Source: Sweltsa coloradensis (taxonomy: Eukaryota > Arthropoda > Insecta > Plecoptera > Chloroperlidae). Taken from it: 64,000 bases of DNA. The translations under genes and the position numbers were made by a program. The notes below the pieces were generated by a model that worked only from the letters and a program-made list of their open reading frames with translations, had not been told where the DNA came from and ran no database searches. Positions 11,508-22,881 of this stretch are shown here, piece by piece. The DNA is taken from NCBI GenBank assembly GCA_024449915.1, contig JAMZAV010000627.1, forward strand, positions 248,001 to 312,000, read 5' to 3'. Within the stretch, counting starts at the first letter, position 1; each line of letters begins with the position of its first letter.

Positions 11508-14500
11508 GAGAAGTCAAGGTCAAACAGTCGGGGTTGTAACATGCCCCGCACTGGTCTAGCTGCTAAGGGTGTGAGGTGGTGGGTGGAACAGCGCCCGAGG
11601 ATGTATTGACAGGAACCAGGACACTCTTGAGAGTCACAAGAAACCCTGGGGTATTTTGAAGGAAGTCAAGGTCAAAAAGTCGGGGGTTTTAAAAATGCTC
11701 CACTGGTCTGCTGCTAAGGGGTTAAGGTGGTGGGTGGAACAGCGCCCGAGAGTATTGACAGGAACCAGGGCACTCTTTAGAGTGCACAAAAAACCCTTGG
11801 GATGTTTCTTGAAGGAATCAAAGGGAAACAGTCGGGTTGTAAACAGCTCGCCTGGTCTAGCTGCTAAGGGGGTGAAGGTTGGGTGGAACAGCGCCCAGGA
11901 TGTATTTACGGAACCAGGGGCCTCTTGAGAGTGCCAAAACCACGGGGGATGTTTCTTGAAGGAAGTAAGGTCAAAAAATCGGGTTGTAAACATGCTCGCA
12001 CTTCCCCAGCTGCTAAGGGGGTGAAGGTGGTGGGTGGAACGCGCCCCCAGGGGGTATTTACAGGAACCAGGACACTCTTTAGAGTGCACAAGAAACCATG
12101 GGGGTTTCTTGAAGGGAATTTAAACAAAAAGCGGGGTTGTAAACATGCTCGCCTGGGGGCTAGCTGCTAAGGGTGTGAAAACTGGGGGTGGAACGCGCCC
12201 GAGGGTGTATTACAGAACCCGGACACTCTTGAGAGTGCAAAGAAACCCTGGGGTGTTTCTTGAAGGAAATCAAAGGGCAAACGTCGGGGTTGTAAACATG
12301 CTCGCCTGGTCTAGTGCTAAGGTTTGAAGGTGGTGGTGGAAAAGCGCCCCCAGGGGGTATTGACAGGAAACCCGGGCCTCTTTGGGGTGCCAAAAAAACC
12401 ATGGGGATGTTTCTTGAAGAACCAGGTCAAAAATCGGGGTTTTAAAAATCTCGCACTGGTCAGCTGCTAAGGGTGTAAGGGGTGGGGGGAACAGCGCCCG
12501 AGGTGTATTTTACAGGAACCTGGGCCTCTTAAGTGCACAAGAACCATGGGGATGTTTCTTGAAAAAGTCAAGGTCAAACAGTCGGGGTTTAAACATGCTC
12601 GCACTGGTCTAGCTCTAAGGGTGTAAGGGGGTGGTGGAACAGCGCCCGAGGGGGGTATTACAGGGAAACCCGGGCATCTTGAGAGTGCACAAAAACCATG
12701 GGGATGTTTCTTGAAGGAAGCCCAAAGGGCAACAGTCGGGGTTGTAAACTGCTCGACTGGGCTAGCTGCTAGGGGGTGAAAGGGGGTGGGGGGGAACACG
12801 CCCCGGGGTGTATTGACAGGAACCTGGACACTCTTGAGAGTGCACAAGAAAACCTGGGGTGTTTCTTGAAGGAATCAAGGGCAAAAAGTCGGGGTTGTAA
12901 ACATGCCCCGCACTGTCTAGCTGCAAGGGTGTGAAGGTGGTGGGGGAACAGCGCCCGAGGTGTATTTCAGGAACCAGGACACTCTTGAAGTGCACAAAAA
13001 CAATGGGGATGTTTCTTAAGGAAATCAAAGGCAAACATCGGGTTGTAAACAGCTCGCACTGGTCTGCTGCTAAGGTGTGAAGGTGGTGGCTGGAACAGCG
13101 CCCGAGGGTGTATTGATAGGACCAGGACACTCTTTAAGTGCACAAAAAACCCGGGGATGTTTTTCCCTTTAAGGAAGTCAAAAGGGCAAAAAGTCGGGGG
13201 GTAAACGTGCTCGCACTGGTCTAAAACTGCAAGGGGGTGAAGGGGTGGGGGGGAAAAGCGCCCGGGATGTATTGACAGGAACCAGGACACTCTTGAAGTC
13301 ACAAAAACCTGGGGATGTTTCTTGAAGGAAATCAAGGTCAAAAGCGGGGTTGTAAACATGCTCGCACTGGTCTAGCTGCTAAGGGTTGAAGGTGGTGGGT
13401 GGAAAAAGCGCCCGAGGGGGTATTGACAGGAACCAAACACTCTTGAGAGTGCACAAGAAACCTGGGGATGTTTCTTGAAGGGAAATCAAAAGGGCAAACT
13501 CGGGGGTTTTAACCATGCTCGCACTGGTCTGCTGCAAGGGTGTGAAGGTGGGGGGTGGAACACCCCGAGGGGGTATTGACAGGGAAACCGGACTCTTTAA
13601 GTGCACAAGAAACCATGGGATGTTTCTTGAAGGAAATCAAGGTCAAACATCGGGGGTTTTAAAAAGCTCGCATGGTCCCCGCTGCTAAGGGGGGTGAAGG
13701 TGGGGGGAACACGCCCCAGGGTGTATTGACAGGAACCAGGACACTCTTTAGAGTGCACAAAAAACCCTGGGGATTTTTCTTGAAAAAAGTCAAGGTCAAA
13801 CTCGGGGGTTTTAAACATCTCGCACTGGTCTAGCTGCTAAGGGTGTGGGTGGGGGGAACGCGCCCAGGATGTATTGACAGGAAACCGGACACTCTTGAAG
13901 GGCCAAGAAAACCTGGGGTGTTTCTTGAAGGAATCAAGGTCAAAAAGTCGGGGTTGTAAACATGCTCGCACTGGTCTAGCTGAAAGGGTGTGAAAGGGGG
14001 GGGTCGGAACAGCGCCAAAAGGGGGGGATTGAAGAACCGACCCTTTTGAGTGCACAAGAAACCATGGGGATGTTTCTTGAAGGAAGCCAAGGTCAAAAAG
14101 TCGGGGGTTTTAAACTGCTCGCACTGGTCAGCTCTAAGGTGTGAAGGTGGTGGGTGGAACACGCCCGAGGATGATTGACAGAACCTGGGCACTCAGGTGC
14201 CAAGAACCATGGGATGTTTCTTGAAGGAAGTCAAGGGCAAACAGTCGGGGGGGTAAAATGCTCGCACTGGTCTGCGCTAAGGGTGTGAAGGTGGTGGTGG
14301 AACAGCGCCCCAGGGTGTATTGACGGAACCAGGACACTCTTTGAGTGCACAAGAAACCACGGGGTGTTTCTTGAAGGAAGCAAGGTCAAACAGTCGGGTT
14401 GTAAAAAACTCGCACTGGTCCCCAGCTGCTAAGGTATGAAAGGGGGTGGGTGGAAAAGCGCCCGAGGGTGTATTGACAGGAACCAGGACAATCTTGAGAG

Positions 14501-17500
14501 TGCACAAAAAAACCTGGGGATGTTTCTTGAAAGGAAAACAAGGCAAACAGTCGGGGTTTTAAACATGCTCGCACTGGTCTACTGCTAAAGGGTGTGAAGG
14601 TGGTGGGTGGAACGCGCCCCGAGGGGTGTATTGCAGGAAACCCGGGCCTCTTTTTGATTTACAAGAACCAGGGGATGTTTCTTGAAGAAATCAAGGGCAA
14701 ACAGTCGGGTTTTTAAAAAATGCTCGCACTGGTCAGCTGCTAAGGGTGTGAAGGTGGGGGTGGAACAGCGCCAGGGTGTATTGAGAGAACGGACACTCTT
14801 GAAGGGCACAAGAAACCATGGGGATGTTTCTTGAAGGAGTTCAAGGTCAAACAGGGGGTTGTAAACATGCTCGCACTGGTCTAGCTGCAGGGTGAAGGTG
14901 GGGGGGAAAACGCCCGGGATGTTTGACAGGAACCAGGACACCTTGAGAGTGCACAAGAAACCATGGGGATGTTTCTTATAGAAAAGTCAAGGTCAAACAG
15001 TCGGGTTGTAACATGCGGAGCTGGGTGCACAGCGCTAAGGGTGTATTGAGGGCGGAACACCTGGATGAGAACGGACCAGTCATCTTGAAGTGCAAGGAAC
15101 ACATGGGATGTTTCTTGAAGGAGTCAGGTCAACAGTCGGGTGTAAACATGCTGCTGAGGCTAAGGTGTGAAGGTGGGGGTAAAACGCCGTGAGGGTTTGA
15201 CAGGAACCAGAACTCTTGAGAGTGACAAGAACCAGGGTGTTTCTGAAGAGCAAGGTCAAACGTCGGGGTGAAACTGTCGGATGGTTAGCGCAAGGTGTGA
15301 GGTGGTGTGGACAGACTCTGGGTGATTGGACATGGACAGAACATCTGAAGGGCAAGGAAACCAGAGTTCTTGAAAGGAAGCAAGCAGTCGGGGTGTAAAC
15401 AGTCGATGGTCTAGCTGCGAAGGTTAAGGTGGTGGGGTGGAACAGCCCGAGGTGATTGAACACCGAGCCTCTTGAAGTGCACAAGAAACTGCGGTTCTTG
15501 AAGGAAGTCCAAGGCAAAGTCAGGGTTGTAAGAAGCTCGCACTGGTCGACCAGGGTGTGAAGGTGGTGGGTGGAACCGCCGAGGTGTATTGACAGGAACC
15601 AGGACACTCTTGAAGGTGCCAAGAAACCATGGGGATGTTTCTTGAAGGAGTGCAAGGTCAAACAGTCGGGGTTGTAACATGCTCGCACTGGTCTAGCTGC
15701 AAGGGTAGAAGTGGGGGTGGAACAGGCCCGGGATTATTGAAGGAACCAGGAACACTCTTGGGAGTGACAAGAACCAGGGGTTTCTTGAAGGAAGTCAAGG
15801 TCAAAAGTCGGGGTTGTAAACATGCTCGCACTGGTCTAGCTGCTAAGGTGTTGAAGGTGGTGGGTGGAACAGCGCCCAGGAGTTATCACGGACCTAGAAC
15901 TCTTGAGAGTGCACAAGAAACCATGGGGATGTTTCTTGAAGGAATCAAGGTCAAGCGTCGGGTTGAAACGCCCTAGGTCTAAGAACAAGGGATGTCTGAA
16001 GGGGGTGGAACAGCCCGGGGTTTGGACAGGAACCGGACTCTTGAGTGCACAAGAACTGGGAGTGTTTTTGAAGAAGCAGGTCAACGTACGGGTGTATACA
16101 CTCAGTGGTGACAGCTGCGAAGGGTTGAAGGTGGTGGTGAAAGCGCCGAGGATGTTTTGACAGACCAGGACACTCTTTAGTGCAAGGGAAACCATGGGGT
16201 TTTTGAAGGCCAGGTAACAGCGGGGCTGTAACATGCTCGCAGTGGTCTAACTGAGGGTTTATGGTGGGAGAAGCCCTGAGGTGTAATGACAGAACCAGGA
16301 CACTCTTAGAGTGCAAAGCCATGGGGTGATGTCCTTGAAGGAAGTCAAGGTCAAACAGTCGGGTTTAAAATGCTACCACATGTCTAGCTGCTAAGGGTTG
16401 AAGGTGGGGTGGAACAGCGCCCGAGGATGTATTGACAGGACGGACTCTTTAGAGTGCACAAGATCATGGGATGTTTCTTAAGGAATCAAGGTCAAACAGT
16501 CGGGGTTGTAAACATGCTCGCACTGGTCTAGCTGCTAAGGGTGTGAAGGTGGTGGGTGGAACACCCCGAGGGATTGACAAAACCAGGACCCCTTTTTTAG
16601 ATTTTACAAGAAACCTTTTTTTTTTGGGAAAGTCGGTTTTTCTTGGCCTGGTAGCCTGGGGTTTTGGGGGGGGAACACCCCCATATTCGGGGGAATAATG
16701 AAAGAAACCAGGGGGTTTTTTAAGGCAATCAAACAGCTTTGAAAAACACTATTCTAGCGTTGGGGGGTGGGGGTGAACCCCCGGGGGGTGATTGACAGGG
16801 TTTAGTGGGGAAAAGAAAATGGGATTTTTTAAGGAAAAAAGGGGGCAGCTCCACTGGCAGTGTGGGTTAGGGGGGGGGAACCGAATAAAAAAAAACCGGA
16901 TCCAAAGAAACCAGGGGTTTTTCTTGAAGGAATAAGGAAACAGGGGTGAAAAATCTAAGGTTTTGCGCTAAGGGGGGAAACGGGGGGTAAAAGCCCCGGG
17001 GGTTTTCAAAAGACACTCGAAGGAAAACCCCGGGTTTTTTAAGAAAGCAAGTAAACTTTTAAACACTAGGGCATTTAAGGTTTGGGGGTGGGGGGGGAAC
17101 CCCCCAATTATTAAAGCCGGGAATTGGGTCCAAAAAAAGGGGGAGTTTTTAAATCGGTAAAACATGGGGGTTTTAAAAGGGTGCAGGGCTATGCTAATGA
17201 AGGTTTTAACAGGGAGGTTTTTGAAAACCGCCTTGGGTGCAAAAAAACACGGGGATTTTTCTTGGGGGGTAAGGTAAACAGTGGGGGTTTTGTAAAAATG
17301 CTCAGCACCTAAGGTGTAATGGGGGGTAAAAGGGGGGGGTTTTGGTGGGGTTTGGTGGGGTGGGGTTTTGGGTAAAAAGGGGGGTTGTAAACGCCCCGGA
17401 GGTAGGGGGGGTGGTGGGGAACAGGCCCGGGATGAGAGGCCGGCATTTTAGAGGGGACAAGAAACCATAGGGATGTTTCTTGAAGGAATCAAGTAACAGC

Positions 17501-18976
17501 CCGGGGTTTTTAAAAGGGGCAAACTGCAAAGGGTGTAAAGGGGGGGTGGAACGGGCCCCGGGGTGTTTGACGGGAACCAGGACCTTTTTGAAGTGCACAA
17601 GAAACCGGGGATTTTTCTTAAAGGGAAGTCAAGGTCAAACAGTGGGGGTTTTGTTAAACATGCTCGAAACTGGTCTAGCGTAAGGGTGTGAAGGGGTGGG
17701 TGGAACGGGCCCCGAGGATGTATTGACAAAAACCAGGACACTTTTGGAGTCCCCAAAGAAACCGGGGATTTTTTTTGAAGGAAGTCAAGGTCAAACGTCG
17801 GGGTTGAAACATGCTCGCACGGGTCTAGCTGCAAAGGGGGTGAAGGGGGTGGTAGAACAGCGCCCGAGGGGTTTTGAAGGAACCAGGACATCTTGAGGGG
17901 CACAAAAACCCAGGGGGATGTTTTTTTAAGGAAAGTCAGGTCAAACAGTCGGGGTTGAAAACGCTCGCACTGGTTACTGAAGGGTGTAAAGGGTGGTGGG
18001 GGGAACAGCCCCCGAGGGGATTGACAGGAACCAGGAACTCTTGAGAGTGCACAAGAAACCATAGGTGTTTTTGAAGGAATTAAAGGGTAAAACAGTCGGG
18101 GTTGTAAACAGCTCGCACTGGTCTAGCTCGAAGGGTTGAAGGGGGTGGGGGAACAGCCCCCGAGGGTGTATTGAAGGAACCGGGAAACCTTTTGGAAGTG
18201 CCAAAACCATGCGAGTTTTTTAAGGAAAGTAAAGGCAAACAGTGGGGTTTAAATGCTCGCACGGGCTAGCTGCTAAGGGGGGAAAAGGTGGGGGGGGAAC
18301 GGGCCCCGGGGGGTGTTTTGACGGGACCCAGAAACTTTTGAGAGTGCACAAGAAACCCATGGGGATTTTTTAAAGGGAAGTCAAGGCAAACAGTCGGGTT
18401 GTAACTGCCCACGGGTCTAGCTGCTAAGGGTTAAGGGGTGGGTGGAACGCGCCGAGGAGTATTGACAGGAACCAGGACCTCTTGAAGTGACAAAAAAACC
18501 ACGGGATGTTCTTGAAGGAAGTCAGGTAAAAACATGGGGGGTTTTGTAAACAGCTCGCACGGTCTAGTTTGCAAAAGGGTGTGAAGGGGGGTGGGGGGAA
18601 CAGCCCCCGAGGGTGTATTGACGGGAAACCCAGGCACTTTGAGAGTGCACAAAAAACCCAGGGGGGATTTTTAAAGGGAAAAAGTCGGGGTCAAAAGTGG
18701 GGGTTGAAAACATGCTCGCACGGGGTTAGCTGCTAAGGGTGTGAAGGTGGTGGGTGGAACAGCCCCGGGGGTGTATTGACAGGAACCTGGAACTCTTGAG
18801 AGTGCCAAAACCACGGGGATGTTTCTTAAGGAATCAAGGTCAAACTGGGGGTTGAAAACAGCTCCACTGGCCCCAGCTGCAAGGGTGTGAAGGTGGTGGG
18901 TGGAACAGCGCCCGAGGGTGTATTGACAGGAACCAGGACACTCTTGAGAGTGCACAAGAAACCACGGGGATGTTCC
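11508..18976. repeat. Large satellite array, ~157-bp unit, ~47-48 copies
   Basis: Head-to-tail units carry, in order, GTCGGGGTTGTAAACATGCT, CGCACTGGTCTAGCTGCTAA, GGTGTGAAGGTGGTGGGTGG, AACAGCGCCCGAGG, TTGACAGGAACCAGGA, the palindrome CACTCTTGAGAGTG, CAAGAAACCATGGGGATG, TTTCTTGAAGGAAGTCAAGG. A complete unit counts to 157 bp. Variation is dominated by single-base losses and homopolymer-length changes and is worst at about 14.9-18.7 kb (14.9-16.4 kb shortened units, 16.6-17.5 kb almost unrecognisable), while the last unit (18.89-18.97 kb) is clean. The plus strand is markedly G-rich. Numerous 60-200-residue open frames on both strands here are products of the repeat, not genes. Confidence 0.95.
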
Positions 18977-19928
18977 TTTTGATACATCTCGCTCACAATC
19001 TGAATTCAATTCGAATATCGTATTTCCTTTGCGTTCTGGCCACATGAATATAACGGATATATTTGGACTCTCTCCCCCCAACCCCCCTCTCTGCATCCAA
19101 TGTAAAAATACAATCCGTGTATCTAAAAGTTGAAGACTTTCTTAACTCTTGTCCGGCGTCTATGCAAGACCCAGCTCTTCTCAGAGACCAGCGGGTTGAA
19201 GTGCTCCCTCAGTGTCCCTGTCTCCAGCACAGAAGGTTTCGAGCTCGACTCCCTCCTTCAGACGATGACTTTTATCCATCAATTTGTAAGAAGGTGACTT
19301 TGGATCCGTCCCATCAACGAAGCACGTAATAAAGCCGGGCCAGCTTTACGCTGCTGGTGTTTTCAGAAGGTGAATCGTGGCTAACCAGCAGTTGTAGTGC
19401 AAATACTGATCGCTGGTTGGCGATTGTTCGCTCATCGTTGGCAAGTTTGCAGATGTTTTTCCTCTGAAGATTAGTTAGACTGAGTGGGTGGAATCTGGTA
19501 CAGTTGTTTACTAGAACGAGACAACAAGGCCATGCGAGACCATTGATTCTCGAATAGTTAGTATCATCGTGTTGTCAGAATGAAATCTTTCTAATGTGAA
19601 TGTACTAAAACTATATAGTCTATCCCAGATACGAGTCCAAATTACGACATTATTCGAAACACAATATCACACACTCGCGCCCACTACAACTACATGCTGG
19701 GCTCCTTGCGGCTAGTCGAGATTGCATGCAATGGATGCACGTCATCCAGCTTCTCTTACATTTTAATTTGTTATTACACGGCACCTGAACAACGAGATTT
19801 CAATGCACGAACAGAACGTAGTTTTGTTTTATATCCCTTTTCAAATCAGCACCAACGAGATTTAAAAAATGTGACATATTATTCAATGTTGTAATTATAC
19901 TTTGATGATCTGTTGGTACCTGCGCTGT
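18977..19928. other. Intergenic DNA between two arrays, no gene seen
   Basis: Unique-looking sequence. An open frame of 88 codons at 19063-19329 has no recognisable domain, promoter or splice context, so I do not call it a gene. Confidence 0.45.
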
Positions 19929-20440
19929 TAGTAACTGAACACACACACCCGAGCTAAGCCGCTGCGAGCGAGGTAACTGAACACACACACCCGAGTTAAG
20001 TCGCTGCGAGCGAGGTAACTGAACACACACACACCCGAGCTAAGTCGCTGCGAGCGAGGTAACTGAACACACACACCCGAGCTAAGCCGCTGCGAGCGAG
20101 GTAACTGAACACACACACCCAGTTAACCCTGGGCTTCCCCCCCCGGGAAGGGGGGCGAGGAAAACTGAACAAAACACACCCAGTTAAGTCGCGCGGCGAG
20201 AAACGAACACACACACCCGAGTTAAGTCGCTGGGGAGCGGAAACTAAAAACACCAAAACCCGGTGTCGCTGCGACGGGGTAACTGAACACACAACCCGAG
20301 TTTAAAAAGTCCTGCGAGCGGGGTAACTGAACCACCACCCAGTAAGCCCCGCGCGAGCGGGTCTGACACACACCCCGAGTTAAGTCCGCAGGAGGGAAAA
20401 ACCCAAGAGAAGGGGGGACCTTTGAACCACACACCCGAGT
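19929..20440. repeat. 42-bp satellite array
   Basis: Units of about 42-44 bp contain AACTGAACACACACACCCGA, GTTAAGTCGCTGCGAGCG and AGGT. The first four or five (to about 20110) are nearly perfect. Later copies have indels in homopolymers and CA runs. About 12 units in total. Confidence 0.92.
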
Positions 20441-20745
20441 TAAGTCGCCGAGCGAGTTCCTACGAGACACGCGCGAACAATGGCGAAAAAACACGGTTTA
20501 TTTGCAGCTGATGATGTTATAACTGAACACACCACCCAGCTAACCCGCTGCGAGGAGGTTCTCTACGGACACTGCGGGGACAATGAGCGATAAAGACACA
20601 TGATCTTTTGATTGGTCCTGCCTGTTAAAAACTGAACCACACCCCGACTCAGTCGCTGCGAGCGGTTCCCAAGGGGAAACTGCGCGGAACAATGAGCGAT
20701 AAAACACGGCTATTTGCAGCTGATGATTACGTTTTATTGTTTTCA
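20441..20745. repeat. Higher-order repeat grown from the 42-bp satellite
   Basis: Degenerate 42-bp units (AACTGAACACACC...CGCTGCGAG) alternate with a 60-75-bp segment containing CGGAACAATGAGCGATAAAA, CACGGCTATTTGCAGCTGAT and GATTACG. The composite appears about three times (around 20440-20520, 20521-20620 and 20630-20745) with variable internal length. Confidence 0.7.
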
Positions 20746-21039
20746 AGCCAGGCTTACTCTTTCGATAGTTGTTATCAGCTTCGTCTTTCCCCCCGCGACG
20801 TGTCACCGAAAAGTGAATCCGCGCCGCGGGAGAAGCGGTTTTATAAATCGTACGCTGACATGGCCCGTCACGATCCCTTGTTGTGGGCGTCCGGCTAAGA
20901 GCCCCCCGTTCTCATCCATACCTCTCAGGAGAAACATGAAACGTAAGTAGACGCAACACTTGGTTGGTGTTTCAAGATGGCGCTGTGCATGGGCACAAGT
21001 AACACCCCTAGTATGTGGGGATGGCTCATCGCTAGCACG

Positions 21040-21085
21040 AGTACGAGAGAGATCGCCAGCACAATCCGACAATCCTGACTGAAGG
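21040..21085 (+). mobile_element. Possible SINE S1 fragment
   Basis: GACAATCCTGACTGAAGGT matches the start of the S1 body. Nothing upstream forms a clear A or B box. Confidence 0.35.
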
Positions 21086-21583
21086 TATGTCCTTCTTTCA
21101 CTTTAACAGACTTGGACATAACCTTCAAACTGTGGCTCCTCTCACGTCCACATCACGCCTACTTCTAGGGGCAACGAAGATGATTCTGATTTACATTGCT
21201 CCAGCAGAACCACTGCATCATCGATATAACACCCATCTCCCTCTTCCACTGCCAGTGAATGCAACAAGTGTTAACGGTTATCGGGAATTCTCTTTATCCT
21301 TAGTGTACACCATTGAGTAAAAGTCTTGTGAAAAAGAATCTTAAATCGTTAAATTTATAAAATTTAAAAATTATAATTTGTTTTGTTCCACATCAAAAGC
21401 TAAAAATCCACAACTGAACGCTTCGGAGTGTAGGCCTAACTTAAGATTTCGGAGTGTACCAAACTGTACTTTCACTGTGGCTGATTATGGCAAACCCTAA
21501 GCTAGAGAGCTAGCAACATTTTTTCCAGGAAAGATCACCGTAAAAATTCAAGGAGATAGATACATAACAAGCATTGCTTGCAG

Positions 21584-21710
21584 CGTTCCCCAGCCAGAAA
21601 TTTGTGGCCCGCTGACGCAGAGCCCGAGGTCTACAAGCTGTGCGTGGCGAGGGACAAGGTGACGGAGGGGGTCGGATGTCGCCTGGACTGCCACACACAC
21701 AAGGCGAGTG
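21584..21710 (+). pseudogene. Partial exon duplicate, copy A (cysteine-rich protein)
   Basis: First of three tandem partial copies of the terminal exon at 22084. It is preceded by CATTGCTTGCAG, a possible splice acceptor. The 3' 90 bp (from CCGAGGTCTACAAGC to AAGGCGAGTG) is nearly identical to the intact exon and keeps its frame, including the C-x3-C motif. The 5' part has lost several bases and is out of frame. It ends at GCGAGTG followed by GTAATATC, which resembles a donor site, but the 41-bp gap to the next acceptor is very short for an intron. It may be a true tandem duplicate or an assembly effect. Confidence 0.55.
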
Positions 21711-21752
21711 GTAATATCTAGGAGGTGATGAAAACAGACATTCCCTTGCAGC

Positions 21753-21874
21753 GTCCCCCCCCAGCAAAAAGTTTGGGGCCCCGCTGAGCGCAGACCCGAG
21801 GTCTCAAGCTGGCTGGCGGGGAAAAGGTGCGGGGGGGGTCGGATGTCGCCTGGACCCACACCACAAGGCGAGTG
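21753..21874 (+). pseudogene. Partial exon duplicate, copy B
   Basis: Second tandem copy, about 169 bp after copy A. It begins after CCCTTGCAG and ends at GCGAGTG. It has many single-base losses and stretched homopolymers (runs of C and G), so no continuous frame survives. The damage pattern looks like poor consensus rather than ordinary mutation. Confidence 0.55.
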
Positions 21875-21913
21875 GAATTCTGGAGGGATGACAAAACAAG
21901 ACATTGCTGGCAG

Positions 21914-22043
21914 CGTCCCCCCAGCAAAAAGAGTTGTATGGCCCGCTGAGCGCAGAGCCCCGAGGTCTACAAGCTGTGCGTGCGGGCGGGACAAGGTGAC
22001 GGAGGGGGGTCGGATCCCGGGACTGCCACACACAAAAGCGAGT
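21914..22043 (+). pseudogene. Partial exon duplicate, copy C
   Basis: Third tandem copy, about 161 bp after copy B and 170 bp before the intact exon. The upstream sequence ACATTGCTGGCAG matches the acceptor-like sequence of the other copies. It keeps most of the exon but with extra G or C in several runs and a lost segment in the C-x3-C region. Confidence 0.55.
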
Positions 22044-22083
22044 TTAAATCTGGAATAGAAACATAACAAGACATTGCTTGCAG

Positions 22084-22277
22084 CGTCTCCCCAGCAAGAA
22101 GAGTTGTGTGGCCCGCTGAGCGCAGAGTCCGAGGTCTACAAGCTGTGCGTGGCGAGGGACAAGGTGACGGAGGGGGTCGGATGTCGCCTGGACTGCCACA
22201 CACACAAGGCGAGTGGGAGGAGGCAGGCGGACAAGTCTCGCCAGGAGTGGAAGTGCCTCTGCCTCACGCCGGGGTAG
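22084..22277 (+). CDS. Terminal exon of a small cysteine-rich protein (partial gene)
   Basis: This is the best protein-coding signal in the window. An acceptor-like ATTGCTTGCAG ends at 22083. The frame then runs to a TAG at 22275-22277, and an AATAAA follows about 77 bp later. The product part is about 65 residues with six cysteines spaced C-x12-C-x11-C-x3-C-x19-C-x1-C and ends WKCLCLTPG. Charged residues are common between the cysteines. The C-x3-C and C-x-C pair recalls cysteine-stabilised alpha/beta peptides (defensin-like, macin-like), but the usual fourth core cysteine is not where those families have it, so that is only a hint. No signal peptide is visible, so the 5' exon(s) must lie upstream and were not found. 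The frame enters the exon after the first base of a codon. The family is not identified. Confidence 0.5.
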
Positions 22278-22353
22278 GAACCGTACACTTGTGTGATGTG
22301 GTCTCATCTTATGGATGCAATAGCTCACTAGGTTTGTAAACGAAAAGACGAGA

Positions 22354-22359
22354 AATAAA
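22354..22359 (+). promoter_or_regulatory. Polyadenylation signal AATAAA
   Basis: A canonical hexamer 77 bp after the stop codon of the cysteine-rich exon, with T-rich sequence (CTTTTTATGATGATTTT) beyond it. Its placement supports a real 3' end for that gene. Confidence 0.5.
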
Positions 22360-22861
22360 ATGAAAACTTTTTATGATGATTTTAAAGACATAAAAAGGGG
22401 TTAATTTTGTAACCTATACTTCCTTAACCAAATGGTGTTCATCAATTCACCCAATGAGGGGCCTGCTTTATGTACTTGAAATAAAATAGAAAAAAAAAAA
22501 TCACGTATCATTATAAACCCTTCGAAGCACCTTAATTCCTGGCCCAAAAAGTCCAGCTCTGTGAGTTAGGTATCCTGGGTGCACCCCCGTCAGCCAATGG
22601 AGGGCGCAATGTGACGTCACTGTTCCCTTTGGGAAAACCCCGACTAACTATATACAGGGCCGTAAAAATCCACTGATGAAAGCCTAGGGGGGAAGGGGGA
22701 AAAATTCCATTGTGCCAAATTATTTTTTTGAGGGGGAAAATTTTCACTAACCGTGATTCTACAGGACTAATTTTTTTAAAATAAAGGCATCATTTAAAAA
22801 AAATTATAGAGGCATATTAAAAAATAAAACCGGCCCCCCGTAAACTCAATGACAATCAAGA

Positions 22862-22881
22862 GGGGGGGGGGGGGGGGGGGG
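22862..22881. repeat. Poly(G) tract
   Basis: Twenty consecutive G. With poly(C) at 23440-23454 it forms a G/C pair that could fold back over a 560-bp spacer. Tract lengths are uncertain. Confidence 0.85.

Noticed and set aside
11634..18652. Many open frames of 60-200 codons, including one of 202 codons on the minus strand, with repeated His-Pro-Phe-type phrases
   Set aside because: They follow the 157-bp satellite and change frame from unit to unit with single-base differences. They are repeat translations, not proteins.
21548..22328. Minus-strand open frames up to 173 codons across the exon array
   Set aside because: They are the reverse of the tandem exon copies. The plus strand has the stop codon, acceptor-like sequences, cysteine spacing and polyadenylation signal.
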